From Akebia trifoliata (Eukaryota > Streptophyta > Magnoliopsida > Ranunculales > Lardizabalaceae), in assembly GCA_017979445.1 (NCBI GenBank), contig CM030717.1, positions 18,277,288-18,341,287 on the forward strand: a DNA stretch of 64,000 nt. The letters are read 5' to 3'. The notes under the pieces are model-generated. The model was not told the origin of the DNA and did not search any database. It was given only the letters and a program-made list of their open reading frames with translations. The translations under genes were made by a program, and so were the position numbers. Position 1 is the first letter of the stretch, and every line of letters begins with the position of its first letter. Positions 54,766 to 64,000 of this stretch are shown one piece after another.

Positions 54766-57717
54766 TGTGGCACCCCCGAAACACTAATACAAGCCACATG
54801 TCAAATCTTGAGGTACTAGGTGGTGTCTCAAAATTTCAGTTTGGTTTTCTCAGTTTATGTTTGCATTCCAAGGTACTAAATACATTTTTACCTGATAAAC
54901 AATTACTTTATATCCTACATATATATGTATATAAAATAGAATAATAGCGGAAGCCTTTATAGATCTAATAACGTATAATAGGTTAGAGTGTGAAAGGATA
55001 AATAAAATACAAGATTATACAAAAATTCATCACACTAACAAAAGTCCTAACGCTATACCAAATCTATAACACAACCTAGGCTAACTGACGTTACTAGGGG
55101 ATATAGTCCTAGTATTCATTAGGTAACAAACTTTGGTCATCTATTTGACCCACCAGATGATCATCGTTAGTCGATTCTACGCTCACCTCACCAACTGCAA
55201 GCTTTGGAGTTAAAAAAATTAGGAAAGGGTGAGTAACAATGGTTACCCAATAGGGAAGTAAATAATTCCTACCAATAACCTCATCCTAGCATGAACGAGT
55301 AAGCATTCTGAATCATTTCAATGCATGTAACGTTTTACGGAATAAAATATGATTAACTAGTACATAAACTAGGGATAAGCAACGAAACATTTTTAAAACT
55401 CAGATTGCATCAATTAACAATACTCACTATAACATTTTCTTTTATGCCAATTTAATTGACCAAATAGAAACATAAAACATGTATTTCATTTTATATATCA
55501 AAATAAAGCAACAGATACATAATACACAATAGTGGAATAGTGAAATTAGAAAGTTGAGATTTATGACTGGATCGTTCCCAGTTGGGACATGATGTTTCAT
55601 AACAAAGATTAGTTCCTGATTTTGTGGTTGGTTACTCTTTACTACACTTGTGGGACCATTTATCAGTCTCAAGTTGGTTGTTTGACATGACCGTAAGCAA
55701 TGGGTTTATTTTTGATGTGATCACTAACAATTGATTACTATAGATTGTTAGTGATCATTGACTAATCATCTTCGTTTATGCCTATTAGGCGTGCATGTGA
55801 TTCCTAATATATATAACCCCATTCGTATACGACTACCGTTACATTACAAGTTTATTAGTAAAGATAAAGAGGAATAAATTCGAATTCTAGTTGTGACTCC
55901 ACTTTCATACGTGTCCCATACCACGTATGAGTTTTATTATCCCTACTATACATCCCAAGATAATATATCACTCTGGATGATATGATAGACTATCCCATCA
56001 GGTATGCACAAGCTCTTTAACAGTTCACAAAATAGCTACATATACATGTAATTTCTTTTCTTTGAAAATAAATAATAAATTAACATTATAGATTTGAGAA
56101 TGGATATCCAATTTCCTACCATGCAACTATGGTCACGTGGCCTAAAATAAATAACTGTACAGAAAAGTAAATCAACGCCTTAAGCTAATAGAAAGTAAAT
56201 AAACATGCACGTTACCTCGTGAAAATAGAAAGTACATTAACCCTGGATATCCGTTCATCAACCGACATATAGCATCACAATGTAAAATGCAGACATCACC
56301 CCTCGGGTGTGATTCGGACATTTTATCGGTTCGTACCCTTTTTTCCTTTTTTTGATTTTTGCAATTTTCAATATTTCAAATACAATATTTATTTTTTGAT
56401 ATTCATCAACTTAATATGAGTTCATTGAATGTTAAAATATTTTTCAAATTTTGAAATTTATTTTCATCAAATAAATTGAAAAATTATAAAACTTGGATCA
56501 AAACGGGGTCCGAGTAGTACACAAAACCTATCTGGTGGAAATAACCCGGTGAAATGTCCTACCCACATATAATTTGTTATAAAATACAATTAAGTACATC
56601 AAATATAAAGTTTCAGGTGTGAATTTGAAGTAACAAAAAGAATTCTATGTTTTTCAGACACATAACAATTTTCGTTAAAATTATAAATGCAATTTTTACA
56701 ATGTACGGTTACCAATAGAAATTGTGAGTCCCTACCAATCTCTATCTGACAGAAGTGAAGTAAGTGCGTAGATATCGAGGTAGATCGAACATCTAGGTGA
56801 CTGATTTTTGAATTGAGCCCGGTGGTTTCGAAGATCTCGATGCCGTTGACTTTTCTCCGTTTTATGGCGAATGTCAATTTGGGCTCGAAGTAGATGAAAT
56901 CCGAGGTTGAACATTCGAAATCCCATTATGTTTCCAATTGATTTTTGATGAAACAGAAAGAAAGAGAAGGAAAAAAAAAGAAAATGGGTGGATTTTGTAG
57001 AGGTTGATGCTACGGATTTTTTTCCCTTCTTCGTTGAAAGTTAACGGCGATCAGTTCGTGACGAATCTAAAGTTGAAAGTTCGAAAAATATAAATATTTT
57101 AAAAAATTCTCGACTAATTTTTAGGCTTTGGAAGAGAAGGTGAATAGTAATTTTTATTTTAAAAATTATTTATACAAGTTGTGGGATGAAATTGATACTT
57201 TACATATTGTTTCGTTTGACGATTGTAAAAGTGACAAGTGAATATTCTATTTTATATAATTTTTTATTTCAGATCTAATGGTGTGATCAAATTCTATTTC
57301 TAACAAAAATTCACTTTTTCAGTTTGATGAGACCCTAAAATTGATGTTATTTATGTTTTTTACTATAATTCGACTTTCTGGGCTCTAAAAATGATGAGTA
57401 AATTATTCATTTTCTATAATTTTTTATTACAAACTCAATGGTGTGATCAGATTTTCAAAATTCTTGCCAAAGTAAAAATGCCATTATTTTAGCCGATCCA
57501 ACTTAAAAATCGAGGATTTATCAACTTTTCTGTTCGGACTTACACTTGAGCATACTTACAAGCTAAAGTATATTTTTCGGCCATTTTGAATTCAATGGCG
57601 AAGTCAAATTTCATTAAAAAATCCTTATGTTTTATCGTAAGTCTCACTTTTAAAATTTTCTCAAAATTTCATTATTTATTTTTTCTCGAGATACTAATAA
57701 AAACTTGGGGTTTTACA
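54766..57717 (-). mobile_element. T-family LTR, complete, minus strand
   Basis: 2952 bp. On the plus strand it runs from TGTGGCACCCCCG to GGGGTTTTACA, the reverse complement of a T LTR. Flanks ACATA (54761-54765) and AAATA (57718-57722) resemble a duplication with one mismatch. No primer site or polypurine tract adjoins it, so it is read as a solo LTR. It contains the conserved block around 56290-56330 (reverse complement of cacccgagggatgatgt). Confidence 0.85.
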
Positions 57718-57950
57718 AAATAGTAGTAGTTTTTGTGTTTGAGGATGCTTTTTGCATGTGAAAATGCCTCGATACTTTTTTATTGTAAAATAAAAAGTAT
57801 CCAATGATAAATGAGAGATTTTTTTGAGAATGAGGAGTCGCCACCTAGCTTAGGTTTTGGAATCATAAAATAACTCCAAATGGATTCGGAATGATACATA
57901 GGTAAGATATATGGATAAGTAGTCGAGTTACGAATTTCGAAAGATGTTAG
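57718..57950 (+). mobile_element. LTR-like fragment of an unassigned gypsy element
   Basis: Contains gaggagtcgccacctag followed by gatgttagca, the arrangement seen at the end of the Ogre-type LTRs here (ggagtcgccacctagttatt), but otherwise not alignable with them. Probably the tail of a different LTR family. Short and uncertain. Confidence 0.4.
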
Positions 57951-58670
57951 CACTACAAGAAAGTTGGTCTTTGGTGACTAGATTTTTAGTCAAAATTTAT
58001 ATATTGTCACTAAAGAGTGTCAAAATTAATATATTGCCACTAAATATATTACAACATCAACATTTAGTAGCAACTCAAAAGTATGTACCACTGATTTGGC
58101 ACCCTTAAATGTGACCACATCAAGATATTTAGTGGCGACATATTTTGTGCCACTAAAGGTTTAGGGTTTTAGTGGCAAGGTATTTTCTGTCACTAATAGT
58201 TAGTCATTAGTTACGGGTACATTTCGCCACTAAACACATACTTTTAACCGCAATGTATATGTTACAACTAAACAATTACTTTTTGTGGCAAAAATAAAAT
58301 ATCGCTACTATAGGTGTTATACTAACAATATTTAGTAACAACTTAAATGTAGTGACTAAAATATGTTATCACATGAAAATATTTAGTGACTGATTTTATT
58401 TTATTTTCCACTTAAGGTATAAGGTATTAGTGGAAACATTTTTTTTGTTGTCATTAATGATAAGTTTTAAGTACTAGTTGGTTTTGCCTCTAAAATATAT
58501 CTTTAGTAACAAGAATAAAATTTTATCACTAATTCATGATTGTAGATTTTCAGAACTAACATAATTATCACATAAAGAGATTTAGTGGTAAATTTTTTAT
58601 TGCCACTAAAGGTGTAAGGTTTTAGTGGCAATATTTTTTTGTTGTCGCTAATGATAAGTTTTAGCTATGA
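57951..58670 (+). mobile_element. CACTA (En/Spm) transposon end with subterminal repeats
   Basis: Begins CACTACAAGAAAG, the usual plant CACTA terminal inverted repeat. For the next 700 bp it has many copies, in both orientations, of a short word around tttagtggcaa and gccactaaa, the transposase-binding subterminal repeats of this superfamily. The matching other end (CTTTCTTGTAGTG) is not found in the window, so only one terminus is present or the other end is lost. Any coding part further in is decayed. Confidence 0.8.
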
Positions 58671-58773
58671 TTGGACCCTTATAAATTTCATGGTATTCTG
58701 ATTGAAAATGCTATAATGTCTTGAAAATAAAATCGAATGTGTGGAAAAATAAAATAGGGAAATCAACTTATCT
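58671..58773. other. CACTA interior, nothing recognised
   Basis: About 100 bp of AT-rich sequence between the subterminal repeats and a possible exon. Confidence 0.3.
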
Positions 58774-58947
58774 CTAATCTAATCGCATGCGAACAACCTT
58801 CTTCTTTACCTTACCCCATTTTTCCCCAATCTTTTTTGTTAAAATCCTATGAAACTCTACCCATTCATTGAACCTAGATGTCATATCATTAACTGTGAAG
58901 GCTATAAACCCTTGATCCCTCGTCAAGATCTGACTTAATATCTACAA
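58774..58947 (-). pseudogene. possible C-terminal exon, unknown protein
   Basis: On the minus strand a tttttgtag splice-acceptor-like sequence at about 58946-58954 is followed by an open stretch to a TAG at 58774-58776. It reads ILSQILTRDQGFIAFTVNDM and ends in a basic KKKVVRMRLD. It is about 57 codons, has protein-like composition and no internal stop. I do not recognise it. It lies just inside a CACTA end, so it may be the last exon of a transposase-linked gene or a captured host exon. Confidence 0.35.
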
Positions 58948-59920
58948 AAAATAATTCTTAATCATAGAATCATGATCTAAAGATGTATAATTCAGATCAA
59001 ATGTATTCTTTACAAAACCTATATCTGATTATCTCATAGAATAAAAATCCTAGAGAATCTCTATTGAAGAATGATGGCTTGTAGTTTGAGGAGATTTGGT
59101 GAATTTTTTTGGTTTTTGATGTAATTTAGTTTGAATGGGTTCTTTTTAGTTTACCCAAGTAGAAAAAGAATAAGCAGAAGAAAAGAAATAAGGAAACAAA
59201 GTGAAGAGAATTGGAGAATCCATTAATGAAGGAAGTTCTAGAGAAAGAGCCACAGATGCTCCCATGTCACTCATCAGCATCTCCATTGTCCTCTTATTCA
59301 TTTCATTATGATAGATTTGTAATTCAATCTGGTTGTTTCACCACCTTAGATCCGGAATTTGATCGTTTCTTTCTATGTTGAGTTCTATCAATATTTGTAG
59401 ATTTTCAGTTCTGGTTATCTCGATCTCATGTTCTCTCGATTGGATTTTAATTTTTAATATATTTAGTTTCGATTATAAGATTTTGTTTACCATTAAATTA
59501 TGATGGTTGAGCTTGATAAGGATATAGGGATGGGTGATTGAATTTTATCCGAGTTATGTATTTAGTTTCGATTATATGGTTGTTTGCAATTAAATCCATG
59601 AATGCATCTTCAAGATTTTTATGAGACTTTGGTTTTATTAGTTTGGATTGTTAGTTGTTTCAGAGAGTTCTTTTTAGCTAATTTCATATAGTTTTCATTT
59701 CGATTTGATCATAGTTTTATCCATCATGTTTATCGTGAGATTCATTTTTGTATTTAATTGCTAGTCAAGTATTGACCCGCCTAACAATGCATAATAGATG
59801 TAGTTCTTTTGATAGAAAGGCTCTCTGTTCTTAGATGAGGTTCATCCATTGAATTGTAGCTTGATCAATTACAAATAGAAAGCATGTGCAGACTGATAGT
59901 AAAGGAGAATGCAAAATGTA
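58948..59920. other. unassigned sequence
   Basis: About 970 bp, AT-rich, with no open frame above 60 codons and no recognised repeat. It may be the interior of the CACTA element. Confidence 0.35.
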
Positions 59921-60781
59921 GATTGTTTGGAGTCACCACCATTCCTTTTCTGAAACGGGCATGAATGAGCATCCGAAATGATTTTGAAATAGGTTTTACA
60001 TTATAGTAACTCTCATTTGTTGAAAAAGACAAGGACTACTTAAGATCTAGGTAAGGAGGTCCGATTAGAGGATGGGGAAGGTGTTGGGCACCCCATCCTC
60101 TCCACCAAAGGTAGTTACCTTGCTTGGCTATTCTTTTTGTAAAACTTAAGAAAACAAATAGAATACATGAAAATGTATACTAGAGGTGGTATGTGTATTG
60201 AGTGAATTGATCCCTTAGAAAAAAAGGATTTTAATTCCCATTTGACATTAGGGGCATTCTATGGAAAATGGTGACCCATATAGTCACATTATTTTTATGG
60301 ATATGAATATTGGTTTTGAGCTATTAGAGAGACTCCATGATAGAGTTCCCTTGAGGCCACATCCTTGATGCATGTATGCATGGCTAGAAACTTAGTGTTT
60401 CACCCCATTAATAAGATGACACATTTCTCCATTATTGTCATGCATGTGTGAGTGTGTGCTTGTGTACAATATGATGCATGAGATTAAGGAAAAGAAGACT
60501 TCAATCCCTATCCTTTCGATCGAACCTTAGTCCAACCTACTAGAGGTGGGAGATGTGTGTTTTACATCTTAAGGGATTTCTAAAAGACAAAAAATAAAAA
60601 TAGAACGTTAGAAGTAGAAGATGCAAATTAAACCATAAACCTAAACTACACCCACCTTGTCCTTTGATGCTTTCGAATGAACTTGAATCTTGAGATGGCT
60701 ATGAGAGTTCAGTGCTTGGGTTGAGAGCAATGATTAGAGAGAGTAGGATTTTGGTGGTTGAGATTGGATGAGAGTTCTTTG
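59921..60781 (+). mobile_element. degenerate gypsy-type LTR fragment
   Basis: Contains ggagtcaccaccattcc, then gaggatggggaaggtgttgg followed by gcacccc, the same arrangement as ggagtcgccacctag ... gttggaaggtgttaggcacc in the Ogre LTRs, but diverged. Probably an old Tat-type LTR. Ends at the T LTR start (60782). No gene; 60 codons at 60891-60709 on the minus strand are chance. Confidence 0.45.
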
Positions 60782-63568
60782 TGTAAAACCTCTAGTTTTT
60801 GATTCGTATCTCGAGAAAAATAAATAGTAAAATTTTGAGAAAAATTCTGAAAGTAGGACTTAGGGTAAAACTTTAAGATGTTTCTGATCATTTTTAATGG
60901 AATTTTACCTCACCATTAGACTCAAAATGATCAAAAAACCTACTTTAGCTTGTAAGCATGCTCAAATGCGAATCCGAACAGAAAAGTTGCAAAATCCTCG
61001 ATCGAAAAATAATTGTTAAGATTTGCTGAAAAAATAATTGTTAAGATTTGATCATACCATTGGGTTCATAACGAAATATTATTGAATATGAACTATTTAC
61101 TTGTCAATTTTAGAGCCCAAAAAGTCGAATTATCGTAAAAAATAAAAATGACGTCAATTTTAGAGTCCTATCGAGCGAATAATATAAATTTTTGTTAGAA
61201 ATAGAATTTGTAAAAATTGACCACACCATTAGATCTAGAACAAAAAATTATACAAAATAAAATATTCACTCATTACTTTTGGAGCCCGGACGGTTAAGTT
61301 ATCGTCGAACAAAACAATAGGTAAAATATCGAAATTATCCCAAAATTTTATATAAATAAAATTTTAAAATCTTGTTTACTATTCATCTTCTTTTTAAACA
61401 ACCCAAAATCAGCCAACAGATTTTTTTTTTCTTAAAAAATTTATTTATTTTTTTAAATTTTCAAACTCAGATCTATCGCGAACGGGCAGGCGTTGACTTC
61501 TGCCGCAGAAGTGAAAAAGGTCCGTAGCCTCGACATCTAATAAACCAACCCAATTTCTTTTCGTTTTATCTTCTCTTTTATCTCGTATCATAAAAAATCA
61601 GTCGAATATATATATATAGGGATTTCGTAACTTCGACATCGGATTTCATCTGTTTCGGGGTCAAACCGTCCTCCGTTGTAGAAGTGAGAAAGGACGACTG
61701 CCTTGAGATCTTAGAAATCACCGGGCTAGATTCAAAAATCAATCATCTCGAAGTCTAATCCACCTTGATTTTCGTATTGACTATCTCAATTTTCGCACAC
61801 GCACTTTAATCTTTTCGTACAGAGATTGTAAGTATTCTCAATCTCTATTGGTAACCGTAGATTTGTGAAAATTACATTTACGATTTTATCAAAAAATTAT
61901 TATATATTTCAAAAATATAGAATTCTTTTTTGTTGTTTGAAATTCACGTTAGAACTTGCATATTTGATATATTTAATTGTATTTTATAACAAATTATATG
62001 TGTCATATGCACCGTTCGGACCCCGTTTTGATCTAAGTTTTATACTTTTTCAATGTTATTGATAAGAATGAATGCCATAGTTAGAAAAATGATTTAATAT
62101 TTAATGAATTCGTATTGAGTTGATGAATATCAGAAAGTGAATATTTTATTTGAGAGATTGAAGCTGTAAAAATCGGAAAAAGAGAAAAATATATGAAACG
62201 GTAAAATGTCAAAGTCACACCCGAGGGATGATGTTTGCATTTTACATTGTTGTGTTGTGTATAGGTTGGTGAATGGATATCTAGGGATAATGTTACTGAT
62301 TGCATGTTTATTTACTTCTGTTAGCACAAGGTGCTGTTTACTTTTTTGTTTTGTTATTTATTTTAGGCCTGGGTGGCTACAGTTGCATGGTAGGAAATTG
62401 GATATCTATTTTGAACCTTGTATTGCTAATTTCTCTTTTATTTTCAAATGAAAATAATATATATATGTAGATATTTTGTGAGTTGTTAAAGAGTCTGTGA
62501 ATGCCTGAGGGATAGTGCGTCATATCATCCGGAGTAGTGTACTATCTTGGGATGTACGGTAGGGACCATCAAACTCATACGTGATATGGGACACGTATGA
62601 GAGTGGAGTCACAATTGGAATCCGGGTTTATTCCTCTCTATCTTTATTCGTGAACTTATAATGTAAAAGTGGTTGTATACGAATGGTTTGTATATTTGGG
62701 AATCATATGAACGCTTGATAGGCAGAGACGAAAATGATTAGTTAGTGATTACTAACAATCTATAGTAGTTGAACGTTCTGAGAAATTGAAAAGAGACCCA
62801 TTGCTTACGATCACGTCAAACGACCAGCCTGAGCCGGATAAATGGTCCTGCAACTGTGGTAAACAACGACCAGCCACAAAACCAAAAACTAATACTTTAT
62901 TATGAAATATCATGTTCCGATTGGGAGCAATCTAGTCATGAATTCCAATTCTCTAATTCCACTACTCCACTATTATATATTATGTATTTGTTGCCTTATT
63001 TTGATATATAAAATGAAATGCATGTTTAATTTTTCCATTTGGGTCAATTATATTTGTATAAAAAGAAAATGTTATAGTGAGTACTGTTGATTGATGTAAT
63101 GTGAGGTATAGATGTTTAGTTGTTTATCCCTGACTATATGTACCAGTTAATCGTAGTTTCTTCTGTAAAACTTTGCATATTTAAAATGATTCAATATATT
63201 TATTCATTCATGCTAGGAGATGTTATTGGCATAAATTATTTGCTTCCCTACTGGGTTACCAGGAGTATTATAGATTTTGTATTGAGCATTAGAACTTTTG
63301 TTAGAGTGCGAAATATTTGTGTAATCCTATATTTTGGTTATCCTTCCGCACTCTGATATATCATACATTATTATATGTATATAAGCTTCTGTTACTATTA
63401 TATTTTGTATGTATATATGTAGGATTGTGTATGTCGTCTATCAGGTGCAGGTTGAACGCCTTGAAATGTTAACATAAATAGAGGAGACCATGCCGAAATT
63501 TTGAGGCACCACCTTGTGCCTTGAGATCTTACATGGGACGTTGTGTTAGCGTTTGACGGGACACCACA
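60782..63568 (+). repeat. T-family 5' LTR of an element running off the window
   Basis: 2787 bp from TGTAAAACCTC to GACACCACA. Colinear with the solo LTR at 35551-38928 and the minus copy at 54766-57717; shared blocks include cacacccgagggatgatgt (62217-62235), gcctgagccggataaatggt and gaggagaccatgccgaaatt. TATA-like tatataaata at 61349-61358. Followed by a Met-type primer site, so it is a 5' LTR. Confidence 0.88.
61349..61358 (+). promoter_or_regulatory. TATA-like element of the T 5' LTR
   Basis: tatataaata about 570 bp into the LTR, where the solo copy has tataaaaa. Confidence 0.4.
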
Positions 63569-63570
63569 GA

Positions 63571-63582
63571 TGGTATTAGAGC
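63571..63582 (+). other. primer-binding site, initiator Met-tRNA type
   Basis: TGGTATTAGAGC two bases after the LTR, one mismatch from TGGTATCAGAGC, the widespread site complementary to the 3' end of initiator tRNA-Met. It identifies the T family as a Met-primed LTR retrotransposon. Confidence 0.85.
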
Positions 63583-64000
63583 ATAGCATTAGATCCTTAT
63601 GGGATATAGATCTGCTATGTTTATAGGAATTGACTGATACTACATATATTAGAGCGATAATTATAAAGTGTCACTAGGAATTCGATATCCGAGCTCATAG
63701 GTAGTTTCGTATTGGAATTACGAGTTCTTTCGTGTCTAAAAGTCTGTAGAGCCTAGTAAGCCTAGGATAAGATTTTAAGTTTGTTCTGTTAGTAATGGAA
63801 ATGGAGTCCATTACTAAGTTCTAGACTACGATAACAATTCATAGTTACGTAAGAGCGGTTTTGGCCTTATTCTGGTAAGTACCTTGTTATGGATAAACAC
63901 AAGGAAGAGGAGTGGATAAAGCAGAGGCCGAAATGCAATAGAGATGAGATAGGTTTTGCATTAGACCACTGATCTGATAGCACAACTAATGTTATTCATG
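63583..64000 (+). other. leader of the T element, cut by the window edge
   Basis: About 420 bp after the primer site. An ATG at 63891 opens a short frame (DKHKEEEWIKQRPKCNRDE) that closes by about 63970. It may be the degenerate start of gag, or leader sequence. The coding part lies beyond 64000. Confidence 0.5.

Noticed and set aside
61865..62062. Hydrophobic 65-codon frame as a membrane protein
   Set aside because: It sits inside the T 5' LTR in AT-rich sequence, which readily gives Phe/Leu/Ile/Tyr-rich chance frames.

Overview
This is plant nuclear DNA, most likely from gene-poor, repeat-rich (pericentromeric-type) heterochromatin. The evidence is AT-rich sequence packed with nested plant-lineage retroelements (Athila, Ogre/Tat, a long-LTR Met-primed gypsy family), one end of a CACTA transposon, and a decayed endogenous pararetrovirus (Caulimoviridae). 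I see no intact host gene, rRNA, tRNA or CRISPR. Species and chromosome cannot be told from the window alone.

Layout: (1) 1-380 is the end of an Ogre-type LTR on the minus strand, then about 390 bp unassigned, then a broken RNase H-like (RVT_3-type) fragment at 772-1145, cut by a long gypsy LTR ('T' family, minus). (2) Inside that T LTR lies a complete, young Athila element on the minus strand (1567-12022): 1208-bp LTRs, TCACT target duplications, tRNA-Asp-type primer site, gag open, pol broken. (3) 12470-22769 is endogenous pararetrovirus DNA: a circularly permuted, nearly genome-length copy A (plus) joined tail to tail to a partial copy B (minus). It links two unrelated truncated LTRs. (4) 22770-54476 is an Ogre-like element on the plus strand: truncated 5' LTR, primer site, long leader, ORF1, gag, protease, then after an interruption the RT tail, RNase H, second (archaeal-type) RNase H, integrase, repeat-rich 3' region, polypurine tract and 3' LTR. 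(5) The interruption (31865-46577) is a second, deleted Ogre-like element on the minus strand. It carries a nested T-family solo LTR (35551-38928) and a 34-bp tandem array. (6) A third Ogre-type solo LTR (50659-52342, perfect ACCGT duplication) sits inside the plus element's copy of the 34-bp array. (7) 54481-57717 repeats the RNase H-fragment plus T-LTR module seen at the left edge. (8) 57718-60781 holds an unassigned LTR-like piece, a CACTA end and a possible exon remnant. (9) 60782-64000 is the 5' LTR, Met-type primer site and leader of a T element that runs off the window.

How the parts relate: the genes are retroelement gag/pol genes and a virus relic, nearly all with stops, frameshifts or deletions. 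Only the Athila gag and parts of its pol keep long open frames. The most unusual architecture is the inverted pair of pararetrovirus copies at a chromosomal breakpoint, the opposed pair of Ogre elements sharing an LTR that has a primer site on one side and a polypurine tract on the other, and the 34-bp array that reads as 34-residue peptide repeats in all three minus frames.
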